From contig JADJZY010000034.1 of assembly GCA_016715505.1 (NCBI GenBank), positions 186,001 through 250,000 of the forward strand: 64,000 nt of DNA, in the 5' to 3' direction. The stretch comes from Bacteroidota bacterium. Its GTDB lineage: Bacteria; Bacteroidota; Bacteroidia; Chitinophagales; Chitinophagaceae. The notes under the pieces were generated by a model, which worked only from the letters and a program-made list of their open reading frames with translations, was not told the origin of the DNA and made no database searches. The translations under genes were made by a program, and so were the position numbers. The stretch's first letter is position 1, and each line of letters opens with the position of its first letter. Positions 44,509-53,845 of the stretch are shown here, piece after piece.

Positions 44509-46620
44509 TTGTTTAAACATTCCTCAAACATATTACAAACGCCCATTGAGTACCTGAAAGGGGTGGGCCCACAAAGAGGGGAACTCCTTCGAAAACACCT
44601 GAGTATCTTTACCTTTGGCGATTTGTTGCAGTTTTACCCTTACCGATATGTCGATCGCAGCAGTATTCAACAAATTCGTCAAATACAACAAGATGGTCAA
44701 TTTGTACAACTCATCGGTCGAATTGTATTTTTTGATATTGTAGGTCAAGGCCGTGCACGACGTTTAACGGCCACATTTAAAGACGCCAGTGGACAAATTG
44801 AATTGGTTTGGTTTCAGGGAATCAGCTGGGCAGAAAAACTGGTAGCGGAAGGCGGTAACTTTCTGGTATTTGGCAAAGTGAATTTATTCAATGGATCATG
44901 GAATATCAGTCATCCGGAATTGGAAAAACTTGAAAAAGAAAAAAACGAAACCAATCTCGGCTTGATGCCGATGTATAGCAGCAACGAAAAATTGAAGACC
45001 AGAGGCATCACACCAAAGATGATGTCAAAAATGATTCAAGGCTTATTGCCCCAGGTGAAACCAACAGACTTGCCTGATTATTTACCAGAGAGCATTTGTA
45101 CAAAATATCGACTTTGTGATCGATTCAATGCCATGCAGCATATTCATTTCCCCGGCAATCAGGATGATATGCAGCAAGCCCTTTTTCGGTTAAAATTCGA
45201 GGAATTGTTCATGCATCAAATAGGCATATGTAAGCTAAAATTAAACCATCAAAAAAGCCGGGGATTCTATTTCGAAAAAGTGGGTGACTACTTTAATCAA
45301 TTTTACAAGAACCATTTACCATTCGAGTTAACCGATGACCAAAAAAATGTGATACGCGAAATTCGATTGGATACGCAAAGCGGACATCAAATGAATCGTT
45401 TGTTGCAGGGAGATGTTGGTAGTGGAAAAACCATCGTTGCATTGTTATGTATGCTTCTGGCTATCGATAATGGGTTCCAGGCTTGCTTGATGGCACCTAC
45501 TGAAATTTTGGCCCAACAGCACTTAGTGGGCATACAGGAATTACTGCAAGAAATGCCTGTGCGGGTTGGATTTTTAAGTGGTAGCGTCAAAGGCAAAGAC
45601 CGAAAAATAATTTTGCAACAACTAGAAGCCGGTGAAATTCAAATTCTGATTGGTACGCACGCACTCATTGAATCAACAGTGGTTTTTAAAAATATAGGCC
45701 TGAGTATCATTGATGAGCAACACCGCTTTGGCGTTGCCCAACGCGCACAACTATGGAAAAAAAACGTGCTGCCTCCCCATGTGTTGGTGATGACAGCCAC
45801 GCCTATTCCTCGTACTCTTGCTATGACTAGTTATGGTGATCTGGAAATATCGGTGATCAAACAACTTCCACCGGGCCGTAAACCCATCAGCACCATCCAT
45901 CGAACGGAAATGCATCGAGCCCGGGTAATGGATTTTATCAAAACAGAAATTCAGCAAGGCCGTCAAGCATACATCGTTTATCCACTCATCGAAGAAAGTG
46001 AAAAATTGGATTATGAAAACCTGTACAGCGGATATGAACAGGTGAAACAATTTTTTCCGGACCACACCTATAAAATTGCAATGGTGCACGGCAAACAACC
46101 CATCGAAGAGCGTGAACAAAATATGCAAGCCTTTGTAAAAGGAAAAGCCCAGATCATGGTTGCTACTACTGTCATTGAAGTGGGCGTAAATGTGCCGAAC
46201 GCTAGTGTGATGCTGATTGAAAGTGCAGAACGATTTGGCCTTTCACAATTACATCAATTAAGAGGAAGGGTTGGTCGCGGCGCCGACAAATCATATTGTA
46301 TCCTTTTGACCACACCTAAGTTAAGTGTTACCGGTCGGGAACGGATGCGCACCATGGTGGAAGAAACCAGTGGGTTTGCTATTGCAGAAAAAGACCTGGA
46401 ACTTCGCGGACCGGGCGATATTGAAGGAACCCGGCAAAGTGGTGCGGCTGATTTAAAACTAGCCGATATCATCAAAGATTTACCCATCATGGAGCAAAGT
46501 CGGCAAGCAGCCATTGATATTTTGCTGATGGACCCTGAACTGACCAAACCCGAGCATGCCTTATTAAAGCATCAATTATTACAAAGACCAGATCAGGAGA
46601 TTTGGCGCCATATCAGCTAA
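44509..46620 (+). CDS. recG: ATP-dependent DNA helicase RecG
   Basis: A 703-residue superfamily 2 helicase that remodels stalled forks and branched DNA. The N-terminal wedge/OB part has PIEYLKGVGPQRGELLRKHL and FPGNQDDMQQALFRLKFEE; the motor has Walker A GDVGSGKTIVALL, the DEQH box IDEQHRFGVAQR, TATPIPRTLAMT and the C-terminal motifs ATTVIEVGVNVPNA and QLRGRVGRG. The start is a TTG at 44509; no ATG lies upstream of the conserved TPIEYLKG. Normal length and undamaged. Confidence 0.96.
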   Translation: MFKHSSNILQTPIEYLKGVGPQRGELLRKHLSIFTFGDLLQFYPYRYVDRSSIQQIRQIQQDGQFVQLIGRIVFFDIVGQGRARRLTATFKDASGQIELVWFQGISWAEKLVAEGGNFLVFGKVNLFNGSWNISHPELEKLEKEKNETNLGLMPMYSSNEKLKTRGITPKMMSKMIQGLLPQVKPTDLPDYLPESICTKYRLCDRFNAMQHIHFPGNQDDMQQALFRLKFEELFMHQIGICKLKLNHQKSRGFYFEKVGDYFNQFYKNHLPFELTDDQKNVIREIRLDTQSGHQMNRLLQGDVGSGKTIVALLCMLLAIDNGFQACLMAPTEILAQQHLVGIQELLQEMPVRVGFLSGSVKGKDRKIILQQLEAGEIQILIGTHALIESTVVFKNIGLSIIDEQHRFGVAQRAQLWKKNVLPPHVLVMTATPIPRTLAMTSYGDLEISVIKQLPPGRKPISTIHRTEMHRARVMDFIKTEIQQGRQAYIVYPLIEESEKLDYENLYSGYEQVKQFFPDHTYKIAMVHGKQPIEEREQNMQAFVKGKAQIMVATTVIEVGVNVPNASVMLIESAERFGLSQLHQLRGRVGRGADKSYCILLTTPKLSVTGRERMRTMVEETSGFAIAEKDLELRGPGDIEGTRQSGAADLKLADIIKDLPIMEQSRQAAIDILLMDPELTKPEHALLKHQLLQRPDQEIWRHIS

Positions 46621-46744
46621 TACCCTAGTGTTTTCGGTTACACAGTATGCATCAATTGACTCAACACAAAGTGTCTTTCTGTAACCACTTCACAACACCA
46701 ATCAGCATTGGCTACCAATTTGCCGGAAAGAAATTTCCCCACAT

Positions 46745-46769
46745 AAAAAATCCGCGTTTCCGCGGATTT
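46745..46769 (-). terminator. Rho-independent terminator of the coiled-coil protein gene
   Basis: Read on the minus strand, a 9-bp stem AAATCCGCG / CGCGGATTT with a GAAA loop ends in a T-run. It lies 20 bp past the stop of the gene ending at 46789. Confidence 0.85.
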
Positions 46770-46788
46770 CCAATATTATTTGTGATTT

Positions 46789-47658
46789 CTAAAGAGCGGC
46801 CAATTGCGCACGAAGTTCAGCTAATTTATTGTTTTCGTTTTGGAGATCAGTTTTAACCTTATCCATTTCAATTTGCGCCTCCCCTATTTTTGATTCAGCT
46901 TTATTCAAATCTCCTTTGTATTCTTCACCATCCTTCATGGAGTTATTATACTTTTTTTCAGCTTTTGCTGTGGCATCTTCTTGTTTGGAGACTTCTTTTT
47001 TCAAGGCATCCATTTGATCCAAAGTTGCTGTTTTGGCTTTCACGGTTTCCAGTAATTTTTTCTGGCTTTCCCATTCAGATTTTAAAGCGCCTTGTTCAAT
47101 AATATTTTGAGAAATTTTTGATTCGGCTTTGGCTTTATCTTTTTGATAAGATTCTTGATCCTTGGCAACACCCTTCATTTTTTTCTCAACATCTTTAATC
47201 ACTTCCAATTGTTTTTCAATATCACGATTTAATTGAAAGGCAGTGGCATCACGCACAAACTTATCCATGAACACAATGGCATTTTGATAAATCACAGAAT
47301 CAGTTTCAGGTTTCAGGAAATTATCATAACCACTGGACATTAAAAAATAAACCGTTGTATTGGGTTTGCGATCCTCCACACGATAATACAAATCAATTTT
47401 GTTGGGAGAAATTTCAGGAAAGGTGACCCCTTTAAACAAACGATAACCATCTTTGGTTTTATCGCCTGAACCAAATTTCATGTCTGCAAATTTTTTCTTG
47501 AAGGCGCCTTCAACAATTTCATAAGACATGCCATAATCTGCAGACACACAAGGCCGACTTACTTTATTCAGTTCACTGGTATTTACTTTCGCAATTTGAG
47601 CAAAGGCATTTAGCCCTAAAACGGAGCAAACGAGCACGGAGAGAAGAAACTTTTTCAT
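46789..47658 (-). CDS. Secreted coiled-coil protein of unknown function
   Basis: A 289-residue protein when started at MKKFLLSVLVCSVLGLNAFA, a signal peptide. An open frame 21 codons longer exists but would bury the signal. Residues about 25-130 are globular (YDLYYRVEDRKPNTTVYFLM-like strands) and 140-289 form a long charged coiled coil (DIEKQLEVIKDVEKKMKG through NENNKLAELRAQLAAL). No family recognised. A periplasmic or outer-membrane-attached structural role is possible. It has its own terminator. Confidence 0.8.
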   Translation of the reverse strand: MKKFLLSVLVCSVLGLNAFAQIAKVNTSELNKVSRPCVSADYGMSYEIVEGAFKKKFADMKFGSGDKTKDGYRLFKGVTFPEISPNKIDLYYRVEDRKPNTTVYFLMSSGYDNFLKPETDSVIYQNAIVFMDKFVRDATAFQLNRDIEKQLEVIKDVEKKMKGVAKDQESYQKDKAKAESKISQNIIEQGALKSEWESQKKLLETVKAKTATLDQMDALKKEVSKQEDATAKAEKKYNNSMKDGEEYKGDLNKAESKIGEAQIEMDKVKTDLQNENNKLAELRAQLAAL

Positions 47659-47818
47659 GTTTTTTTGTTTAAATAATTGAATAGGATTAAATATGTTTTT
47701 CAATGGATAAAGGTACTGCATACGCCCATGAGAGCAGAGATTTTATAAATGTTTATCGTTAATGAGAAATAAAATATTCAGAATCGGATTACTTTTAGGG
47801 CCTTAAAATTTCAGCCCA

Positions 47819-49321
47819 TTGAGTGTACGTAAACTTGCAGGACAGACGATGTGGTATGGCCTGAGCAGCATCGTCGGACGGTTTATCAATTATTTGCTTA
47901 CCCCATTACTCACGGTTTTGGGAAGTACGCAATATGGCGAATACACCACTGTATACGCCTATATCACTTTCTTTAATATCATTTTCACCTATGGCATGGA
48001 AACGGCCTATTTTCGTTTTGCCCGCGACGAAGATGAATCCAAAGTCTTTAATACTTCTTCTACTTCCTTGCTACTCACCACATTACCATTAGTCGCATTG
48101 ATGATTTCACTGCAAAATCCTTTGGCTGTTTTATGGTCGGTGCCAAAACATCCCGAATATGTGGTCCTCTTTGCCTTGATTGTAGGACTGGATACCCTAG
48201 CCGTAATCCCTTTTTCCAAACTCCGCTTCGAACAAAGACCGGTGCGTTTTGCCTTCATCAAACTCTGTAACATTTTGTTGAATGTGGCCCTGGTCATCTT
48301 CTTTATTTATGTTTGTCCGTGGTTGCATAAAAATCAGATTGCAGTGGGCCTGATGCAATGGTACAATCCGGAATATGGTATTGGATATGCCTTTGTTGCC
48401 AATGCCTTTGCCAGTGGACTCACCTTATTGTTGCTTTGGAAAGAAGTTCTCAAATTCCGATTTGAACTCAATCCGGAGTTATGGAAGAAAATGATGGTAT
48501 ATGCCCTCCCTTTAATCATTGTTGGTTTTGGTGGAATGGTGAATGAAAGTATCGACCGGGCCATGCTGCCCAAACTACTAGAAGGCTCCCTTGAATATAA
48601 AAATTCCCAAAATGGTATCTATGGTGCAAACTATAAACTGGCTATCCTGATTGTTCTTTTTATTCAGGCCTTCAGAATGGGTGCAGAACCTTTCTTTCTG
48701 AAACAGTCAGCCGAAGCAAATGCACAAATCACTTATGCCCGCATCATGAAACTTTTTGTGATTGTATGTTCATTTTGTTTTCTGGGCGTGGCCATGTTTT
48801 TAGACATCTGGAAATATTTTATGCGGGTAGATGTCAAACCGGAATATGCAGCCGGATTGGTTGTGGTGCCCATCCTCCTCATGGCAAAACTACTTTTGGG
48901 AATCTATTACAATTTATCCATTTGGTACAAAATTTCAAATAAAACCATGACAGGTGCCTGGATCACTTTGGGTGGCACTTTAATTACTTTAGGTGTCAAC
49001 TTTTATTTTATACCGCAATATAGTTTTGTGGCCTGTGCATGGGCGTCTTTATTGTGTTATTTGTTTATGGTACTGAGCAGTTATTGGCTTGGACAAAAAC
49101 ACTATCCCGTTCCGTATGATGTAAAAAGTATTGGCTTCTATTTAATACTGATGTTAAGTGTTTATGGCATTCATGTATTCATCGGACATTATCTGGAATC
49201 CACGGCACTTCATCTTGCAAGCGGCCTGGTATTGCTACTGATTTACACCTACCTAATCGTTTTCCGTTTCGAAAGAAAAACTTTTCAGGCATTTCCAATC
49301 ATCGGCAAGTGGATTCCTTAA
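47819..49321 (+). CDS. Polysaccharide biosynthesis flippase (Wzx/MATE-like)
   Basis: A 500-residue membrane protein with about 14 helices, matching lipopolysaccharide/oligosaccharide flippases of the MOP superfamily. The N-terminus SVRKLAGQTMWYGLSSIVGR and the loop VNESIDRAMLPKLLEG...YGANYKLAILIVLFIQAFRMGAEPFF are characteristic of the Bacteroidota group. Such proteins move lipid-linked glycans across the inner membrane. The start is a TTG at 47819, which fits the conserved MS(V/I)(R/K)KLAG start. It is not next to other glycan genes. Confidence 0.9.
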   Translation: MSVRKLAGQTMWYGLSSIVGRFINYLLTPLLTVLGSTQYGEYTTVYAYITFFNIIFTYGMETAYFRFARDEDESKVFNTSSTSLLLTTLPLVALMISLQNPLAVLWSVPKHPEYVVLFALIVGLDTLAVIPFSKLRFEQRPVRFAFIKLCNILLNVALVIFFIYVCPWLHKNQIAVGLMQWYNPEYGIGYAFVANAFASGLTLLLLWKEVLKFRFELNPELWKKMMVYALPLIIVGFGGMVNESIDRAMLPKLLEGSLEYKNSQNGIYGANYKLAILIVLFIQAFRMGAEPFFLKQSAEANAQITYARIMKLFVIVCSFCFLGVAMFLDIWKYFMRVDVKPEYAAGLVVVPILLMAKLLLGIYYNLSIWYKISNKTMTGAWITLGGTLITLGVNFYFIPQYSFVACAWASLLCYLFMVLSSYWLGQKHYPVPYDVKSIGFYLILMLSVYGIHVFIGHYLESTALHLASGLVLLLIYTYLIVFRFERKTFQAFPIIGKWIP

Positions 49322-49375
49322 TTAAATGGATCAATAAGTAACAATCATGTGATTCGTGAAAAGAACAATCTTGCT

Positions 49376-50269
49376 TTAAATCAAATCAAGGTTTTTGAGG
49401 CATTCCTGAGCCGACCGATAATATGAAATGAGTGATGTATCCGGCAGATATTTCGAATAAAATTTCAACATCGCAGCTACATGTTTTTCGGGGCTAATTG
49501 TCCGGTTCCAACAAAGCTTGGCAAGACATTCATGACACATTCTATTTTCCTGCCTGTCCAATTCAAACAATGAATTGCTGCCATTCATACAGCATTCGAA
49601 ATCAATACAATGTTTAATTCCAAACATATGTCCTGTTTCATGAATAGCCACATGGAGAGTTCGCATATAGCACATTTTTTCTGCTATATCTCCGGCACAT
49701 TCGCATTCAAAACGGGCATAACTCGAAACACCGACCCGGTTTTTTAAACTTGCCAATCCGAAAACATAATTCCAATCGTTTCCCGGATATAAATCCCGTT
49801 CTGTGAAAGCGATCAAAGCCATGGCACTATCCGGAAAATGTTCGGGCAAAATTTCATCGATGATCCATTTTGCATCCCACTGACCATTCTCCCGAATATG
49901 TTCCTGAGGTATTGACGGATGAGGCAAATCCGATAAAATCCTTACTGGTATTTGGTAAAAAGCAGATAATCCCTTTTGAATTGTTTTTAATATTTTTAAT
50001 TTTTGCTCACTGGCTTCTCCCATACCTACGATGTATAAAAATGGGCGCTCCCGAGTACTTCGAATTGGGCTGGATGAACAATAATCCTCAAAACTTTGAC
50101 CAGACTCCTCGTGATCCATCAACCAATCACCTTCCATAGGTTTTTGTTTGACATAATCCAACACAATTAACGCATCGGTGTGCGAGGACTTTGTTTGGCA
50201 GGAGAAACATAAAAACCCCAAAGACATGATGACATAAAAGGGTTTAATAAACGGGTACTTCAGCATCAC
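49376..50269 (-). CDS. Archaemetzincin-family zinc metalloprotease, lipoprotein
   Basis: A 297-residue protein. The N-terminus has a lipoprotein signal (YVIMSLGFLCFSC, Cys24), so it would be anchored in a membrane facing the periplasm or surface. The catalytic motif HETGHMFGIKHCIDFECCMNG is the archaemetzincin signature HExxHxxGxxH followed by conserved Cys residues and the Met turn, and MCHECLAKLCWN carries the further CxxC. ERDLYPGNDWNYVFGLASL is the conserved strand before it. Archaemetzincins are poorly characterised peptidases. The gene is monocistronic. Confidence 0.88.
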   Translation of the reverse strand: MMLKYPFIKPFYVIMSLGFLCFSCQTKSSHTDALIVLDYVKQKPMEGDWLMDHEESGQSFEDYCSSSPIRSTRERPFLYIVGMGEASEQKLKILKTIQKGLSAFYQIPVRILSDLPHPSIPQEHIRENGQWDAKWIIDEILPEHFPDSAMALIAFTERDLYPGNDWNYVFGLASLKNRVGVSSYARFECECAGDIAEKMCYMRTLHVAIHETGHMFGIKHCIDFECCMNGSNSLFELDRQENRMCHECLAKLCWNRTISPEKHVAAMLKFYSKYLPDTSLISYYRSAQECLKNLDLI

Positions 50270-50405
50270 AAAATAACGTCACTTTGCAAAAAATATGCAG
50301 AACTTCGTCGATATCCTCTTTGAAATAAGGAGATCCAATGACAAATAGACTATTTGCCAACATAAGTTTCAAGCCGGAGTTGCAATTGGGCTGAAAAATT
50401 TAGGT

Positions 50406-50413
50406 TAAATTTG
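50406..50413 (+). promoter_or_regulatory. -7 promoter box of the lutB-like gene
   Basis: TAAATTTG fits TAnnTTTG, with TTG at 50380-50382 or 50386-50388 upstream. The gene's ATG is 18 bases after the box. Confidence 0.45.
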
Positions 50414-50430
50414 CGAAAACCTAAATCTGC

Positions 50431-51827
50431 ATGGGCAATCAACTCAAAGAGGCCTTTTTAAATAAGAGCGAAATCAAAGCGATGGATGCCGAACATAAAC
50501 GAAAATTATCGTTTAATATCGGTAAGTACAACGAAGTGGTGATTAAAGGAAAATGCAGTTCGCTGATTTGGACATGGCGCGCAAAAAAGCCAAAAATATC
50601 AAATGGCGGGTTATGGAAGAGTTGGATCAATACCTGATTCGCTTCGAAGAACAGTTTACCCGCAATGGCGGAAAGGTCATTTGGGCGCAAGATGCCCTGG
50701 AGGCGAATGAAGCTGTGCTTAAAATTTGTAAAGAACACCAGGCCATGCAAGTCGTGAAAAGCAAGAGCATGGTGACTGAAGAAATTCACCTCAACGATTT
50801 TTTGGCCAAAAACCAGATTGAAAGCGTAGAAACAGATTTAGGTGAGTATATCCAACAATTGGACGGTGAACCACCTTATCATATTGTAACGCCGGCTATG
50901 CATAAAAGCAAGGAAGATGTTGCCAAATTGTTTCATGAAAAATTAGGCGTTGAACCCAATCTCACACCGAGTGAACTGACCCTGATTTCCCGAAAAAACC
51001 TGCGCGAAAAATATACCTCTGCCGGAGTGGGCGTCACAGGTGGTAATTTTTTACTGGCTGATATCGGAGGAGTTTGTGTGACAGAAAATGAAGGCAATGG
51101 CCGTTTAACAACCGCATTCCCCAATGTGCATATCGCCATTGTGGGCATCGAAAAAATAATTCCAAGTATCAATGATTTGAATTTGTATTGGCCTTTATTA
51201 GCTACTTATGGAACCGGACAAAATGTTACCGTTTACAATACCATTTTCACCGGCCCGCGTAAAAAGAATGAAAACGATGGTCCAAAAGAAATGTACGTTA
51301 TCTTACTCGACAATGGCCGCAGTAATTTGCTGAAAGATGTGCATATCCGTGAAAGTGCTTATTGTATCCGTTGCGGTTCATGCCTGAATGCCTGCCCTGT
51401 TTACAAAAAACATTGGAGGCCATACCTATGGCGCTACTTATAGTGGTCCGATTGGTTCGGTCATTACACCCCATCTCAAAGACTTCAATGAGTTTAAACA
51501 CCTGAGTTATGCCTCTACTTTATGCGGAAATTGCACCGAAGTTTGTCCGCTAAAATCAATATCCATGGTATGTTGCATTACAACCGCACCTTGGCTGTTC
51601 AACAACATGACACGGATTTTACCGAAAACACCGCCTGGAAAATGTGGCGTCTGGCAATGACCCATCGCAAAATGATGGACATGGCCGGTTCAGGAATCAA
51701 AACTAAAGTGGTGAATACGATTTTTAAAGACAGTTGGGGTAAAAGAAGAGATGGACTTAGTTTTAAAAAATCGTTCAAGGAAATGTGGAAGGACAGACAA
51801 CAATCTCATGAATCTATTTCAAAGTAA
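50431..51827 (+). CDS. LutB-like LUD-domain iron-sulfur protein (three frameshifts)
   Basis: Four overlapping frames (50431-50637, 50553-51443, 51388-51660, 51522-51827) make one protein of about 465 residues, the usual length of LutB, part of the lactate-oxidising LutABC complex. It has a LUD domain (about 65-300, TSAGVGVTGGNFLLADIGGV) and two 4Fe-4S motifs, CIRCGSCLNACPVY and CGNCTEVCP. The breaks fit one missing A at about 50549, one extra A at about 51408 and one missing A at about 51555, each in an A-run. No lutA or lutC is adjacent, so the electron partner is unknown. Confidence 0.82.
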
Positions 51828-51830
51828 TCA

Positions 51831-53132
51831 TTGAAAGAAATTCTCGTCTATAGCAACAAAACCGGCCCACGACTGGAGTATATTCTGAATCAGATATTTC
51901 AGAATCATTTGGGTTGCAAAGTTGAAATCACCCAGGACGAGCTATACTTCGTCAGTTCGCAAAAGATCCGCATTAATTATTCCAACAAAAAATTGGAAAG
52001 CGATTTACACATTCCATGCAATGGTTTGTTATTCGAACAGGATATTTCAGAAAAGGAAATCAACTTCCTGATGTGGGGAGAGTTGCCTGCATTTTTTGGA
52101 ATGCCTCATGCAGATATCCCGTTTGATTTGCTGGCTTCTGCCTTTTACCTCATCAGTCGGTATGAAGAGTATTTACCTTTTGAACCGGATGTTTTTGAAC
52201 GTTTTCCACATCACCAAAGCTGTGCCTATCAGGGAAGTTTTCTTCATCTTCCCCTGGTGGATTTATGGATGGTACAAATTGCCGGCATGCTGAATATCGA
52301 ATTTCATGCTGCTTCCCAATACCATTTTTTACCGACTTACGATATTGATATTGCATACAGCTATTTGGGCAAAGGAATTCGTCGGAATATTGGAGGCTTC
52401 ATACGGGATTTGATGAAAGGAAAATGGAAACAATGTCGTCAAAGACTTGCGGTACTTTGGGCGGGACAAAAAGACCCTTATGATGCTTATGATTCCTTGG
52501 ATGAAATGCATGAAGTCTATCAGCTTAAACCGATATATTTTTTATTGCTCAGCCAAGGTGGCCCACTAGATAAAAACCTGCATCCGGCAACAGGTGCCAT
52601 GAAAAAATTGATCATAAAACTCAAAACAAAATATACCTGTGGCATCCATCCATCTTGGCAAAGCCATTCACATGATGACATACTCCGAAGTGAAATCAGG
52701 CATTTAGGCGGAAAAGTAATCCATAGCAGGCAGCATTATATTCGATTTAACTTACCGGACACTTATCGACAATTATTACTCAGCGGCATCAGGATGGAAT
52801 ACTCGATGGGATACGGAAGCATCAATGGATTCAGGGCATCCACTTCGCTCCCATTTCATTGGTTTGATTTAAAAAACAATGCCTCTACAGAATTAATGGT
52901 ACATCCTTTTTGTTTCATGGAATGTAATGCCCGCTTCGAACAAAGACAAGATCCATTAAGCAGCCTGGCAGAAATGAGACATTATCAAAATGTCGTTCAA
53001 TCGGTTGGCGGTCAGTATATCATGATTTGGCACAATTTCGCTTTAGGCAGTGAGCAAGAATGGCTGGAATGGAAAAACATTTATTTCCAATTCATCTCCG
53101 AACATCCTCTAAAAAATAATCAGACTGGCTGA
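51831..53132 (+). CDS. Polysaccharide deacetylase-like protein (DUF7033 type)
   Basis: A 433-residue protein that starts with a TTG four bases after the lutB-like stop. The N-terminal 130 residues are the domain found ahead of many Bacteroidota deacetylases (NGLLFEQDISEKEINFLMWG...FDLLASAFYLISRYEEYL). The following NodB-like part has FLPTYDIDIAYSYL (metal-binding Asp-x-Asp region), CGIHPSWQSH, and HPFCFMECNARFEQ. NodB enzymes remove N-acetyl groups from glycans; activity here is inferred only from the fold. Likely co-transcribed with the gene before it. Confidence 0.8.
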   Translation: MKEILVYSNKTGPRLEYILNQIFQNHLGCKVEITQDELYFVSSQKIRINYSNKKLESDLHIPCNGLLFEQDISEKEINFLMWGELPAFFGMPHADIPFDLLASAFYLISRYEEYLPFEPDVFERFPHHQSCAYQGSFLHLPLVDLWMVQIAGMLNIEFHAASQYHFLPTYDIDIAYSYLGKGIRRNIGGFIRDLMKGKWKQCRQRLAVLWAGQKDPYDAYDSLDEMHEVYQLKPIYFLLLSQGGPLDKNLHPATGAMKKLIIKLKTKYTCGIHPSWQSHSHDDILRSEIRHLGGKVIHSRQHYIRFNLPDTYRQLLLSGIRMEYSMGYGSINGFRASTSLPFHWFDLKNNASTELMVHPFCFMECNARFEQRQDPLSSLAEMRHYQNVVQSVGGQYIMIWHNFALGSEQEWLEWKNIYFQFISEHPLKNNQTG

Positions 53133-53176
53133 ATATATAGATTGCCCAGAAAGTACAAACAGACCTGTTGATAATA

Positions 53177-53821
53177 CTAATCCTCCTTTACCAAATCATC
53201 GAATTCATACAAAGGATCTAAATGATCTTCATGCGACATTTTACAGATCGGATTGATACGGCCATCATCCAAACCATATACCCATCCATGTAGCATTGGA
53301 CGATGGTTCTTTTTCCAGGCTTTTTGGATGATGCTTGTTTTTGCCAAATTTAAAACCTGCTCCCGCACATTGAGTTCGACGAGTTTATTGAGTCGCTCGG
53401 TTTCATCCATATAAATTTCAATTTCAGAGCGATGAATACGATAAACATCCTTGATATTGCGGATCCATTTATTGATGATACCAAAGTTATGACTGGTCAT
53501 TGCAGCTTTTACGCCACCGCAATTATAGTGTCCGCATACAATCACATGTTCCACTTTTAAATGCACCACGGCATATTCCAACACTGCCAATAAATTTAAA
53601 TCGGTATGCACCACCATATTGGCAATATTCCGATGAACGAATATTTCACCTGGTTGAGTCCCTGTAATTTTATCCGCAGGCACCCGGCTGTCGCTACATC
53701 CTATCCATAAAAATTCAGGATGTTGCACGTTTGCAAGTCGTGAAAAGAATTCAGGATCTTGTTTTATTTGCTCTCTCGACCAATCGTCGTTATTCTGTAA
53801 AAGCTGTTCGTAAGGTGTCAT
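53177..53821 (-). CDS. Beta-class carbonic anhydrase
   Basis: A 214-residue zinc enzyme converting CO2 to bicarbonate. The zinc ligands and catalytic dyad are visible in WIGCSDSRVPADKI (Cys, Asp-Arg) and VCGHYNCGGVKAA (His, Cys). Length is normal. It lies 24 bp downstream of a SulP transporter in the same direction, which suggests joint bicarbonate uptake and interconversion. Confidence 0.95.
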   Translation of the reverse strand: MTPYEQLLQNNDDWSREQIKQDPEFFSRLANVQHPEFLWIGCSDSRVPADKITGTQPGEIFVHRNIANMVVHTDLNLLAVLEYAVVHLKVEHVIVCGHYNCGGVKAAMTSHNFGIINKWIRNIKDVYRIHRSEIEIYMDETERLNKLVELNVREQVLNLAKTSIIQKAWKKNHRPMLHGWVYGLDDGRINPICKMSHEDHLDPLYEFDDLVKED

Positions 53822-53845
53822 AAATATTTTTTTAAAGATGATTAT

